Shown here: positions 1 to 6,118 of the stretch, piece by piece | Layout of the letters: every line of letters starts with the position of its first letter | Numbering within the stretch: the stretch's first letter is position 1 | Origin: Halorubrum sp. BV1 | GTDB lineage: Archaea; Halobacteriota; Halobacteria; Halobacteriales; Haloferacaceae | NCBI RefSeq assembly: GCF_000746205.1 | Contig: NZ_JQKV01000010.1 | Coordinates: forward strand, 1-18,124 | Length of the DNA stretch: 18,124 nucleotides | Direction of reading: 5' to 3' | Notes under the pieces: model-generated | Told to the model about the DNA's origin: nothing | Database searches by the model: none | Seen by the model: only the letters and a program-made list of their open reading frames with translations | Program-made: the position numbers and the translations under genes

Positions 1-496
1 CCCGCCGTCGAGTGGAGGCCCGTCCGACCCGCCGAGCAGCGGGCCGCCGTCCTCGCCGCCGGGATCTCCGCCGCCGTGGTCACCGCCGGGGAGCCCGAGC
101 GGCTCCTCGACGTCGTCGCCGCCGGGGTCGCCCGGTGGACCAGGCGGGAGCAGCGGGTTCGGCCCGTCGCCGTTCGACCCGACGCAGCAGCAGCGCCGCC
201 GCGACTTCGACGACGAACGGAAGAAGGACGAGGAGGAGTTCGCACCTCCCGCGTACGGCGTCTTCGACGTGGACTTCCAGAATCCCATCGCCAGTGGTGC
301 CGAAGTCCTCGGATTTGGCTTCGGAGGCGGCTTCAGTGGCGGCGGTGGAGCTCTCGACGAAACCGGCGGCCTCCAGGACGCCGGCTTCGGTGACGAACTG
401 TCGCAGAACGGGATGATCGACGAGACAGGTGGCCTCGGGTCGTTCGGTCAGTCCATCGACGAGGCGAGTGGCCTCGACGACTGGACGCCGTTCTGA
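1..496 (+). CDS. C-terminal part of the giant repeat protein that begins at 15432 (joined across the circle)
   Basis: This is the end of the gene that runs off the right edge of the window. Base 1 completes the codon begun at 18123, and the frame starting at base 2 is open to the TGA at 494-496. It encodes residues about 898-1062. The first part continues the proline/serine/glycine-rich tract (PPSSGPPSSPP units). A short charged stretch (QQQRRRDFDDERKKDEEEF) follows, and then a glycine- and phenylalanine-rich tail. Near the end a Asp-Glu-(Thr/Ala)-(Gly/Ser)-Gly-Leu motif occurs three times from about residue 1017, and the protein ends in WTPF. There is no catalytic motif, signal peptide or clear membrane span here. 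The function is unknown; a structural or surface role is only a guess from composition. Confidence is high that the stretch is coding, because frame and composition match the other end. Confidence 0.85.
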   Translation, partial: PPSSGGPSDPPSSGPPSSPPGSPPPWSPPGSPSGSSTSSPPGSPGGPGGSSGFGPSPFDPTQQQRRRDFDDERKKDEEEFAPPAYGVFDVDFQNPIASGAEVLGFGFGGGFSGGGGALDETGGLQDAGFGDELSQNGMIDETGGLGSFGQSIDEASGLDDWTPF

Positions 497-553
497 CTCC
501 CGGCGCAAAACGCTCATCCTCTCTTTTCGCGCTCGTAGCCCGGTGAGGAGTGC

Positions 554-671
554 CATCTTCGGCACGCTACCCCTGGGGTGAGAGGCGGGAAGACCGGGTT
601 CCAGAACCGCCGATACGCGGGAGCCGGGGCTAACCAACGTCTCGGTGTCGTCAGAAGGAGGAGTTGGTTAG
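554..671 (+). repeat. Hairpin element 1 (CTAACCAAC family, long form)
   Basis: Perfect 9-bp arms lie at 630-638 (CTAACCAAC) and 663-671 (GTTGGTTAG) around a 24-base loop carrying a purine run AGAAGGAG at 653-660. The similarity to element 2 (3764-3883) starts about 76 bases upstream of the left arm: both share CATC-TCGGCACG, ACCCCT, AGACCGG-TTCC, CGCCGATAC and GGCTAACCAACGT in the same order. Small extra hairpins are visible inside, for example ACCCC/GGGGT at 569-579. The element begins about 58 bases after the stop of the giant gene, and its right arm contains the stop codon of the opposing gene at 668-880. It could be a bidirectional terminator or RNA-processing structure, a small RNA, or a DNA-level recombination or binding site. 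Confidence 0.8.
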
Positions 672-880
672 TCGTCGGCGGTCTCGGGCCAGTGCCAGAC
701 GACGTCCTCGCCGTCGAGTTCCAGGAGGCCGTCCTGCTCGGCCTGCTCGTAGGCGTACATGATCGGCGTGAAGCCGACGCGCTTCCCGGTCCGGGCGGTG
801 AACACCCGTGAGTACGCACGCAGAAGACGACGACGACGCCACCACGTCCGCAGCTCCTGGAGGCGGTCGCGGAGCGTCAA
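668..880 (-). CDS. Small basic/acidic protein of unknown function, last gene of the recombinase operon
   Basis: A 70-residue protein with a basic N-terminal half (an Arg-rich helix, TWWRRRRLLRAYSR) and an acidic C-terminal half (LLELDGEDVVWHWPETADD). The start is TTG at 880, which overlaps the TGA of the recombinase (TTGA). A good Shine-Dalgarno, GGAGGT, lies 9 bases upstream inside the recombinase gene and supports this start. The TAA stop (668-670) falls within the right arm of hairpin element 1. The residues around 38-58 (FTPIMYAYEQAEQDGLLELDG) could form a small winged-helix-like fold, which is inference only. Translational coupling suggests it acts with the recombinase, perhaps as a DNA-binding accessory factor. 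I do not recognise the family. Confidence 0.75.
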   Translation of the reverse strand: MTLRDRLQELRTWWRRRRLLRAYSRVFTARTGKRVGFTPIMYAYEQAEQDGLLELDGEDVVWHWPETADD

Positions 881-1545
881 GCCGGATCGACCTCCTGGAG
901 GTAGCGGTCGCGGCGGTCCATCACGCCCGACATCGTCGAGGGCGCGATGCCCAGCTCCTCCTCGACGTCGCGGTAGGTCGCACCGTCATCGACCATCCGG
1001 ATCGCCTCGACCACGTCGGTGAACCGTCCCTCTCGGTCCGGCACCCACCGCTCGCCGGCGTCGTCGAACCGGAACCCGATGGGTGGCCGGCCGTGGTCGT
1101 ACCCGTTCTGGATGCGCTCCTGGACGGCCTCCCGGGCGCGCTCGATCTCCTTCTTCTTCGCCTCGTGCTCGCTGGCGGCCTGGAGGACCTCGACGGCGGC
1201 CTGTACCGGGTCGGAGAGGTCGAGGCGTCCCTCCTGGAAGGTGTGCGCCTCGACGTCGTTCTCGCGGAGATCGAGGACGAGGCGCATCGTCTCGTCGAAG
1301 TCCCGAGCGAGGCGGCGCTTGTCGTTGACGACGACCGCCGCGATCTCTCCGGACTGCACGCGCTCCCGGACGCGCTGGTACTCCTCTCGGCTCTCGTCGA
1401 AGCCCGAGGAGCGTTCGCCGTCGTCGTAGATAGCTTCGAGCGTGAGGCCGTTCTCGTCGGCGTACGCGCGGATGTGGCGCTTCTGGCGGTCGATGGACGT
1501 GTCCGACTCCTGGGAGAGCCGGGTGTACCCGACGGCGCTACTCAT
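877..1545 (-). CDS. Serine recombinase (resolvase/invertase family)
   Basis: A 222-residue protein whose N-terminus matches the resolvase catalytic domain. VGYTRLSQ at residues 5-12 places the nucleophilic serine at S11, followed by the usual Q-x-x-x-I after the active site and by the NDKRRLARD segment typical of the catalytic arginine region. A long helix (about 115-150, EHEAKKKEIERAREAV) would be the dimer/E helix. The C-terminus carries a helix-turn-helix (YRDVEEELGIAPSTMSGVMDRR). It is the size of a small resolvase rather than a large integrase. It overlaps the AbrB-like gene upstream and the 70-residue gene downstream, so the three form one operon. The likely role is site-specific resolution of multimers or inversion of DNA on this circle; the target site is not known. 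Confidence 0.93.
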   Translation of the reverse strand: MSSAVGYTRLSQESDTSIDRQKRHIRAYADENGLTLEAIYDDGERSSGFDESREEYQRVRERVQSGEIAAVVVNDKRRLARDFDETMRLVLDLRENDVEAHTFQEGRLDLSDPVQAAVEVLQAASEHEAKKKEIERAREAVQERIQNGYDHGRPPIGFRFDDAGERWVPDREGRFTDVVEAIRMVDDGATYRDVEEELGIAPSTMSGVMDRRDRYLQEVDPA

Positions 1546-1690
1546 CGACGACGGTCACCTCCAGGGTGCTCCCCGACTTCACCTTCCAGTCGAGGCGCTT
1601 CCCGTCGAGCTCCATCGCCTCGGCGACGCCCTTCGGCACCGTGACCTTGTACTGCCCGTTCGATCCCTGACTGACGCGAGTCTTCGGCAT
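1538..1690 (-). CDS. AbrB/SpoVT-like swapped-hairpin DNA-binding protein
   Basis: A 50-residue protein beginning MPKTRVSQGSNGQYKVTVPK. The pattern of a basic N-terminus, 'Y-K-V-T-V-P-K-G-V-A-E-A-M-E-L-DGKRLDWKV' and a closing beta strand (STLEVTVVD) is that of the AbrB/MazE swapped-hairpin fold, which binds DNA as a dimer. The start ATG (1688-1690) lies close below a pair of direct repeats, so autoregulation is likely. The stop codon overlaps the recombinase start by 8 bases, implying translational coupling. Such proteins act as transition-state-type repressors or as antitoxins. The downstream gene is a recombinase and not a toxin nuclease, so a regulator of recombinase expression is the better reading. 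Confidence 0.82.
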   Translation of the reverse strand: MPKTRVSQGSNGQYKVTVPKGVAEAMELDGKRLDWKVKSGSTLEVTVVDE

Positions 1691-1728
1691 CTCTGTATAG
1701 GTCTTATGTTAGTCCTCTACTTAGGTCT
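1691..1728 (-). promoter_or_regulatory. Promoter/operator of the AbrB-recombinase operon with a 24-bp direct repeat
   Basis: Read on the minus strand, AGACCTA-N3-AGAG occurs twice exactly 24 bp apart: the AGACCTA cores lie at 1722-1728 and 1698-1704, and the AGAG parts at 1715-1718 and 1691-1694. The downstream copy ends immediately before the AbrB ATG, and the upstream copy covers the position where a TATA/BRE element would lie for a leaderless transcript. This is the expected place for an operator bound by the gene's own AbrB-like product. No strong TATA consensus is visible. Confidence 0.5.
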
Positions 1729-1813
1729 AATCTATCTGTTCGTGTAACCCCGGTTTCTCGAAAAAGACCGAACGGGGGAGAATCGCTTAGTGCGTCGGTT
1801 CTGTAGGGGTAGT

Positions 1814-2254
1814 ATGGCGCTGAGGGACATGATCCCCGGAGTCGGGTCAGCCGAGACGGGGGGCAGCTCGGGAGAGGCACAGATCCACCGGATGTACCTG
1901 GCCGACGAGGCCCCCCGCGAGACCGAACTCAGTGACTACCGCATCATGATCGGGCCCGACATCGAGGGCGACGACGAGTGGTGTGTCTACCGCTGCACGG
2001 AAGACGGAACGAGCATCCCGGAGAACACCCAACTCTACGTCTTCAAAACGGGGAACGTCGTCTCGTTCGGTGGGAAGCCGTTCCAGGTCCACCTGGCCCA
2101 GCTGGTGCAGCCGGAGGACGTGGAGCAGGAGAACTACGACGGGACGTTCGTCGATTTCCCCGAGTCGCTCACCGGGGGTTCCTGGCCGGAGCGGACCCCG
2201 ATCAGCGACGAGGAGTTAAAGCAGTTCCTCGTGTCCGTCTCGTCACCGGAGTAA
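1814..2254 (+). CDS. Hypothetical acidic protein
   Basis: A 146-residue acidic haloarchaeal-type protein (MALRDMIPGVGSAE... ending VSVSSPE). I chose the ATG at 1814 over an in-frame GTG at 1790, because the upstream extension is basic and unlike the rest, and because TTAGTG at about 1786-1791 sits at the distance of a TATA element for a leaderless mRNA. The middle part (ELSDYRIMIGPDIEGDDEWCVYRCTEDG, then TQLYVFKTGNVVSFGGKPFQVHLAQL) looks like a beta-rich domain. There are no catalytic motifs, membrane segments or Cys clusters. It is transcribed divergently from the AbrB/recombinase operon and converges on the zinc-finger gene at 2267. I do not recognise the family. Confidence 0.75.
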   Translation: MALRDMIPGVGSAETGGSSGEAQIHRMYLADEAPRETELSDYRIMIGPDIEGDDEWCVYRCTEDGTSIPENTQLYVFKTGNVVSFGGKPFQVHLAQLVQPEDVEQENYDGTFVDFPESLTGGSWPERTPISDEELKQFLVSVSSPE

Positions 2255-2266
2255 CTGTACAGGCCC

Positions 2267-2449
2267 TCAGCCTCCCGGATCGTCCTTTCCTGAACACTCC
2301 CTGAGGTGCTGAATGTAGCCCTCATACGGGTGGCCACACATCGGGCACTCGCCGTCGAACGTCGAATCCGAGGAACACACCGTCTCGTGGTGCTGCGGGT
2401 AGAGAATTCGGTCGCCGCAGTCGTCGCAGATCGGTTTGTCCTCGAACAT
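2267..2449 (-). CDS. Small zinc-finger protein
   Basis: A 60-residue protein with two metal-binding clusters: CDDC at residues 8-11, and CPMCGHPYEGYIQHLREC further on, a CxxC-x4-tyrosine...H-x3-C arrangement reminiscent of C2H2/C2HC fingers. Single-domain zinc-finger proteins of this kind are common in haloarchaea and their viruses, and many are thought to bind nucleic acid or protein. It lies 11 bases downstream of the stop of the 2461-3111 gene and is probably co-transcribed with it. The precise role is unknown. Confidence 0.78.
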   Translation of the reverse strand: MFEDKPICDDCGDRILYPQHHETVCSSDSTFDGECPMCGHPYEGYIQHLRECSGKDDPGG

Positions 2450-2460
2450 CCGCGCGGCGG

Positions 2461-3111
2461 TCAGGCCTCGTCGAGTGAGTCAACCGCGTAGCCGCCGTGC
2501 CCGCGCGAGTAGTCCCCGACCTCGCTCAGGACCACGCGGACGTTCTGCTTCCACCAGGTCTCGGGGTTCTGGCCGGGGACGGGATACTTCTCGCGGATGG
2601 CCTCGACGGCGTCGCTGCTCATCCCGAAGTAGTCGTCGTGGGTGAGCGCGTACTGGAGCGCGGTCGCGGCAGCCTTCCGCCGCGTCTCCAGGCGGTCGTC
2701 GTCGTCCCATCCCGACGAGATCTCGTTCACGACGCTCCAGACGCCGTCGCCGATCTCGTCCAGCTCGGGAAGTTCGACGTCCCCCTCACCGCCGGGGACC
2801 TGGAAGTCGTCAGCAGCGACGTCAGCGTCGTCCGGCTCCTCGAAGCGGTCTTCCCCCGCCCCACGCCCCGGCTCCTCTTCCGCGGGCTCCTCGGCCGTGA
2901 CAGCGGCCTCCTGCGCGCCGTCACAGACCACGTCTCGGAGCTCCTCGTACAGCGCGGGGTGATTCTCTTGGAGGATCAAGATGTCCTCGACGAGCTCCTC
3001 CTGTATCTTCGTCCGGACGCGGGAGACCGCGACGTACCGCTGGTCGCCCGCGTCGTCGTCTCTGAGCAGTTCTCGTTCACGGTCGGTGAGTATCGCGCGG
3101 CGGCGGGTCAT
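2461..3111 (-). CDS. Two-domain acidic protein, likely regulator; family unknown
   Basis: A 216-residue protein. Residues 1-64 (MTRRRAILTDRERELLRDDD, then a helix with RYVAVSRVRTKIQEEL) form a basic/helical domain that resembles small proteins I recall from haloarchaeal mobile elements and which is plausibly DNA-binding. Residues about 66-115 are a very acidic linker. The C-terminal domain (about 116-216) contains RRKAAATALQYALTHDDYFGM and PETWWKQNVRVVLSEVGDYS, which read as a helical bundle. The ATG at 3109-3111 is chosen, because the open frame continues upstream only by reading through the palindromic operator array, with non-halophilic composition there. The first operator (3119-3136) is 8 bases upstream of this start, so autoregulation by its own product is the simplest model. 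Confidence 0.8.
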   Translation of the reverse strand: MTRRRAILTDRERELLRDDDAGDQRYVAVSRVRTKIQEELVEDILILQENHPALYEELRDVVCDGAQEAAVTAEEPAEEEPGRGAGEDRFEEPDDADVAADDFQVPGGEGDVELPELDEIGDGVWSVVNEISSGWDDDDRLETRRKAAATALQYALTHDDYFGMSSDAVEAIREKYPVPGQNPETWWKQNVRVVLSEVGDYSRGHGGYAVDSLDEA

Positions 3112-3118
3112 ATCTCGG

Positions 3119-3247
3119 GTTTCAGTCTGTGGCAACGTTACTCCACCTGGAAACTGTTTCCATCTGTGGCAACATAACGTTTCCTCGTTTGGAAACGGTT
3201 TCCACCTATGGAAACCTATAAGTTGACGGGTTTCCCTATGTGGTAAT
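3119..3247. promoter_or_regulatory. Array of six palindromic 18-bp iterons/operators in a divergent promoter
   Basis: Six 18-bp sites follow the pattern GTTTCCA-N4-TGGAAAC: 3119-3136, 3137-3154, 3156-3173, 3179-3196, 3198-3215 and 3230-3247. The best copy, GTTTCCACCTATGGAAAC at 3198-3215, is a perfect dyad; the others carry one to four changes (for example TGGCAAC in the first and third). Where sites abut they create secondary perfect palindromes, GGAAAC-T-GTTTCC (3149-3161) and GGAAAC-G-GTTTCC (3191-3203), centred 42 bp (about four helical turns) apart. A TATA-like TATAAG (3217-3222) for the rightward gene sits between sites five and six. The array therefore covers both divergent promoters. 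It could be a cooperative operator array or an iteron-type origin: the TTCCA...GGAAAC core resembles archaeal origin recognition boxes, but the haloarchaeal G-string is absent. Confidence 0.85.
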
Positions 3248-3332
3248 GACGCGGGACGCCTCCAGAAGTGAGGCCGGTGCAGAGACACCGACCCTGCGTC
3301 GGACAACGCGATGTCAACTACAGACCGCACTC
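3246..3332 (+). CDS. Possible tiny leader ORF
   Basis: An ATG at 3246-3248 lies about 27 bases after the TATAAG box and would open a leaderless 28-codon frame ending at TAG 3330-3332, overlapping the start of the next gene. The predicted peptide (MTRDASRSEAGAETPTLRRT...) is not acidic and resembles nothing I know. It may be a short coupled leader or simply the 5' untranslated region of the 3311 gene. Confidence 0.25.
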
Positions 3333-3538
3333 TAGTAAAACCGCCGGAGGAACCGCACGACGACCCAGCCCTGCGCCTCGACGACGCCAGCGACCGCGCT
3401 GTCGTCCTCGCCGGCGACGTGATCGACCAGCTCCACGGCGCGGGCGACGTGGACCAGGAGGACGTCGAGGACCTACGCCGCGCCGTGAGCGACGTCGAGG
3501 ACGTCCTCGAAGAGATCGACCCGGAGGACGACCGGTGA
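3311..3538 (+). CDS. Small acidic helical protein of unknown function
   Basis: A 75-residue, very acidic protein (MSTTDRTLVKPPEEPHDDPA...). Its second half, VIDQLHGAGDVDQEDVEDLRRAVSDVEDVLEEIDPEDD, predicts one or two amphipathic helices that could pair as a small helical hairpin or coiled coil. It is the first sizeable gene rightward of the six-site operator array and overlaps the next gene by GTGA. It has no enzymatic motif. Its position opposite the putative regulator suggests a control or accessory role, but nothing in the sequence proves that. Confidence 0.75.
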   Translation: MSTTDRTLVKPPEEPHDDPALRLDDASDRAVVLAGDVIDQLHGAGDVDQEDVEDLRRAVSDVEDVLEEIDPEDDR

Positions 3539-3711
3539 GCCTCGACGACGTCCGCGTCACCGCGCGCACGGTACGTACTGCGCTCGGGACGACGCACACG
3601 GTCTACGAGGTCGCCGGCGAGACCTACCACTCGCGCGAGCAGCTCCTCCAGGAGCACGGTCGCCCCGATCTCGCCGCTCGGGAAACCGACCGCGCGACCG
3701 CCGCGCCGTGA
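3535..3711 (+). CDS. Small hypothetical protein
   Basis: A 58-residue protein starting with GTG at 3535, which overlaps the TGA of the preceding gene (GTGA). It reads MSLDDVRVTARTVRTALG, then HTVYEVAGETYHSREQLLQEHG, suggesting a beta hairpin followed by a helix. The longer in-frame opening upstream (from 3268) is arginine-rich, out of keeping with haloarchaeal proteins, and lies over the 3311 gene, so it was discarded. It is coupled to the 3311 gene and is followed by hairpin element 2 about 53 bases downstream. The family is not recognised. Confidence 0.65.
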   Translation: MSLDDVRVTARTVRTALGTTHTVYEVAGETYHSREQLLQEHGRPDLAARETDRATAAP

Positions 3712-3763
3712 CCGAATAGCCCGCGAACAGCCCCGTCTCCCCGGTATTCCCGTTCTGCGACCG

Positions 3764-3883
3764 CATCCTCGGCACGTTCACCCCTACCCTCGGAGCCGCG
3801 AGACCGGATTCCTCGACGTCGTCGTCGCCGATACTCGCGGCTAACCAACGTTCGACGGGGCGAGAAGGAGTGTTGTTGGTTAG
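3764..3883 (+). repeat. Hairpin element 2 (CTAACCAAC family, long form)
   Basis: Perfect 9-bp arms at 3841-3849 and 3875-3883 surround a 25-base loop with AGAAGGAG at 3863-3870. The 77 bases upstream align with the same part of element 1 (554-629). The element follows the plus-strand pair of genes that ends at 3711, and its right arm contains the TAA stop (3880-3882) of the opposing gene, the same geometry as element 1. Conservation outside the stem argues for a function beyond a plain stem-loop. Confidence 0.8.
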
Positions 3884-4455
3884 ATTCCGAGCTCTGACTT
3901 CCAGTAGTCCACACTCTCGACCGCCTCCAGGAGCTCCTCCCGGTCGTCGTAGATGAGGCCGAAGTCGATGGCGCACTCGCGCATCGCCTGGACGGCAGCG
4001 AACGCCGCTCGGGCGTCCAGGTTGCCCGGGTCCTCGGTGTACACTTCGAGGTTCTGGAGACCGTGCCCGTCGGGGCACGCCGAGAGCGACGCGTCCTCGA
4101 CGTCGGTCCAGTAGGTGTGGTACTCCAGCAGCGGGCGCAGGAGAACGAACATCGAGACCGCCGCGTGGCGGACGACGTCCTGCTGCTCGTTCAGCTCGGG
4201 ATCGTCCGCCGCGATCCCTCCCCGCGCCAGCTTCCGGATGCGACTGTTCGCGTTCAGCGCTGCGCGGGCGTACGTCTGAAGCCGCTCCACGGCGGGTTCC
4301 TCGTCGAGGAACTCCATGTCCGGGTAGTTGTACGCCGTCTCGCGGTTGTGCTTCATCTTCCCGAGCGCCTCGTCGGACAGCGGCGGCTCGATCTCGACGT
4401 CGCGCTCGGTGAGCAGGCGGTGGAACTCGTCCTCGCCGACGGTCAGGTCACTCAC
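3880..4455 (-). CDS. Hypothetical acidic helical protein
   Basis: A 191-residue, mostly alpha-helical acidic protein (MSDLTVGEDEFHRLLTERDV...). The start is taken at GTG 4453-4455, because a strong Shine-Dalgarno, GAGGTGAG, lies 5 bases upstream; an in-frame GTG at 4464 is part of that same Shine-Dalgarno. The central part (AVERLQTYARAALNANSRIRKLARGG, then EQQDVVRHAAVSMFVLLRPLLEYHTYW) is predicted to be long helices. A single CPDGHG is seen but no complete metal site. The stop lies in the arm of hairpin element 2. It is a single-gene unit with its own promoter. The function is unknown. Confidence 0.78.
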   Translation of the reverse strand: MSDLTVGEDEFHRLLTERDVEIEPPLSDEALGKMKHNRETAYNYPDMEFLDEEPAVERLQTYARAALNANSRIRKLARGGIAADDPELNEQQDVVRHAAVSMFVLLRPLLEYHTYWTDVEDASLSACPDGHGLQNLEVYTEDPGNLDARAAFAAVQAMRECAIDFGLIYDDREELLEAVESVDYWKSELGI

Positions 4456-4533
4456 GACTCTCACCTCGCCGAACGGCAGCTCCCGCAGCGAGACCGGCCC
4501 GGCTCCGACACCGACCCCGGCGCTCCGGGGGTG

Positions 4534-4543
4534 CTTTACTAAA
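4534..4543 (-). promoter_or_regulatory. TATA-like promoter element of the 3880-4455 gene
   Basis: On the minus strand TTTAGTAAAG lies about 80 bases upstream of the GTG start. A transcript beginning about 27 bases downstream would carry a 5' leader of some 50 bases, which agrees with the presence of a clear Shine-Dalgarno. A second AT-rich block (TTAACTAATAA) lies just further upstream at about 4567-4577. Confidence 0.45.
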
Positions 4544-4544
4544 T

Positions 4545-4619
4545 TCCGCGCTGAGAGAGTTATGCGCGTTATTAGTTAATGGTGTGTGGGCCTTGTTTGT
4601 TTGTGAGTTTGTTTTTCGG
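4545..4619. other. AT-rich intergenic island with a CAAAC micro-repeat
   Basis: This short stretch, between the ATPase stop and the promoter of the 3880-4455 gene, is far richer in A and T than its surroundings. The minus strand contains three CAAAC units within about 20 bases just after the ATPase stop. It may serve as ATPase terminator/3' UTR and as upstream promoter DNA for the next gene. No stem-loop of the CTAACCAAC family is present here. Confidence 0.4.
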
Positions 4620-5483
4620 TCAGTCATCGTTCAATATATTACTAACCGTCTGCTGGGTCACTCCGAGTGCCTGGCCGACCATCCGTTGACTGATTGCTGT
4701 TTCCTGTACTTCTGGATGGTTCATGATACCGCGTACGGCGTCGTTGCGTCCGTCTTTTCTCGCTTCTTTAGCTTTCTTCTGGAGCTTCTCCTTATGTTCG
4801 GGAAGTGGTATAAACTCCTGTCCGTCTTCACCCTGGATGCGTTCCTGCTTCTTCTGGGTGAGGTAGTTATACACGTCGCGGAGAGGAGTGTTCCGCGGGA
4901 TGTCGTCCATCGAGGCGAGGCCCTTCTTTGGCGTGTGCAGCGTCTCCTGATAGGGCATCCACTTCAGGTGATGCACAAGCCCCTGTCCGCGTCGTACCAT
5001 ACTAATCCAGACGTCTGAGAGCTTCTGGATGTCCTTATCGATGAACGACTTGATGGGCGCGTTGACGACGACGTACTTCTGTTCGACGCGGCCCATCGAC
5101 ATGATCTCGCGGAGCGCCTGGTTCGTCTTCGACATCGCTTCCCGGTTGCTGGCCCCGACCTCGCCCTCGTCGAGGACCAGGCCACTCCCGCGTGGCTGTG
5201 AGGAGTACGCGTTCCTGATTTCCTCGGGCTGGAGGCTCACCTTCTCCTTCGTGACGCCCTCGGCCGTCTGGTCCATCGCCTGGGCCAGCTTGAGGCTGAA
5301 CACCGTCTTCCCGGTGCCTCGTCGCCCGCGGTAGTCGTCTACGATGATGATGATGTCCCGCTGCTCTGAGAGGACGTCTTCGAACTGGCTGTGTAGGAAC
5401 GTCCCCTCGGGGAACGGGTTCTCGCGCTGCTGCTCGGGAATCGCCGGTTCCGGACTCTCGTCGGCGTTTGTGTCGGCGCTCAT
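4620..5483 (-). CDS. P-loop ATPase (HerA/FtsK/Zot-like) with C-terminal helix-turn-helix
   Basis: A 287-residue protein. Walker A is GRRGTGKT at residues 53-60, preceded by a hydrophobic strand (DIIIIVDD), and Walker B is GLVLDE at 101-106. A further strand (KYVVVNAPI) and a polar region follow. The C-terminus from about 260 (AISQRMVGQALGVTQQTVSNILND) is a helix-turn-helix. The fold resembles ATPases of the FtsK/HerA/Zot type that move or handle DNA, for example in packaging, conjugation or filamentous phage assembly. The ATG at 5481-5483, two bases after the stop of the gene before it, is preferred to an overlapping GTG at 5489. The last 75 or so codons are less GC-rich than the rest, hinting at a separate origin. 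The exact role is unknown. Confidence 0.82.
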   Translation of the reverse strand: MSADTNADESPEPAIPEQQRENPFPEGTFLHSQFEDVLSEQRDIIIIVDDYRGRRGTGKTVFSLKLAQAMDQTAEGVTKEKVSLQPEEIRNAYSSQPRGSGLVLDEGEVGASNREAMSKTNQALREIMSMGRVEQKYVVVNAPIKSFIDKDIQKLSDVWISMVRRGQGLVHHLKWMPYQETLHTPKKGLASMDDIPRNTPLRDVYNYLTQKKQERIQGEDGQEFIPLPEHKEKLQKKAKEARKDGRNDAVRGIMNHPEVQETAISQRMVGQALGVTQQTVSNILNDD

Positions 5484-5485
5484 GA

Positions 5486-6115
5486 TCACTCGATGTCGTA
5501 CTTCTCGAAGTCGCCCTGGCTCTGCGCGTCGGGGTACAGTGCGAGAAGCTCCATCGCCTCACCGAAGAGATCGGCGACGACCTCCAGCTGGAACGGGTCG
5601 AGGAGCTCCCGCTCGGTCACCGTCTCTTCGTGAGTCCCGAGCGCGTCGCTGTACTCCTTCGTGTACTGCCTCATGCGATTTCGGTACTTCCCGAGGTTCT
5701 TCAGGCCGGTCTCCCACTTCTGGACCGCCTGCCCGTCGTCGCCGATCTCCGGGCGCTCTCGGAGCTCCAGGTCGGCCTCACCACAGTTCGGACACCTGTC
5801 ACCCGGGCCGTAGTTCGCGTCTTCGTCCAGGTCCTCGTACGCCGTACACGCGGGACAGATAGCGACATCCACGAACACCGTCTCAGTCGGCCACAGTTCG
5901 ACTTCTTCCCACAGTTCGTTCGCCTCGTCGCGGTGCTTCAGGCGGCCGCGCAGCTCCGCGTACAGGTTGAAGACGGCGTCGTGGTACGCTTCGTGTGCGG
6001 CTCCCTCGAAGTGGTCGCCCTGCTGGCGCTGGAAGACGGCGCGCGCCTCGATCATCTCACGGTACCGCTCTCGGATCTCGTTCGCGTTCGATTGCTCTCG
6101 GTTTTTCTGACTCAT
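5486..6115 (-). CDS. Zinc-ribbon protein of unknown function
   Basis: A 209-residue acidic protein. A treble-clef/zinc-ribbon site is formed by C87, C90, C108 and C111 (CPAC ... CPNC). The N-terminal 75 residues (IRERYREMIEARAVFQRQQGDHFEGAAHEAYHDAVFNLYAELRGRL, split here by eye) and the C-terminal 90 residues are predicted helical; the latter includes KWETGLKNLGKYRNRMRQYTKEYS. It lies between the RHH-membrane gene (3-base gap) and the ATPase gene (2-base gap), so the three proteins probably work together, perhaps with this one as an adaptor binding DNA or the ATPase. No family is recognised. Confidence 0.8.
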   Translation of the reverse strand: MSQKNREQSNANEIRERYREMIEARAVFQRQQGDHFEGAAHEAYHDAVFNLYAELRGRLKHRDEANELWEEVELWPTETVFVDVAICPACTAYEDLDEDANYGPGDRCPNCGEADLELRERPEIGDDGQAVQKWETGLKNLGKYRNRMRQYTKEYSDALGTHEETVTERELLDPFQLEVVADLFGEAMELLALYPDAQSQGDFEKYDIE

Positions 6116-6118
6116 GGG

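Noticed and set aside
3112..3657. N-terminal extension of the 2461-3111 gene
   Set aside because: It would read through all six palindromic operator sites and the opposing genes, with a different amino-acid composition.
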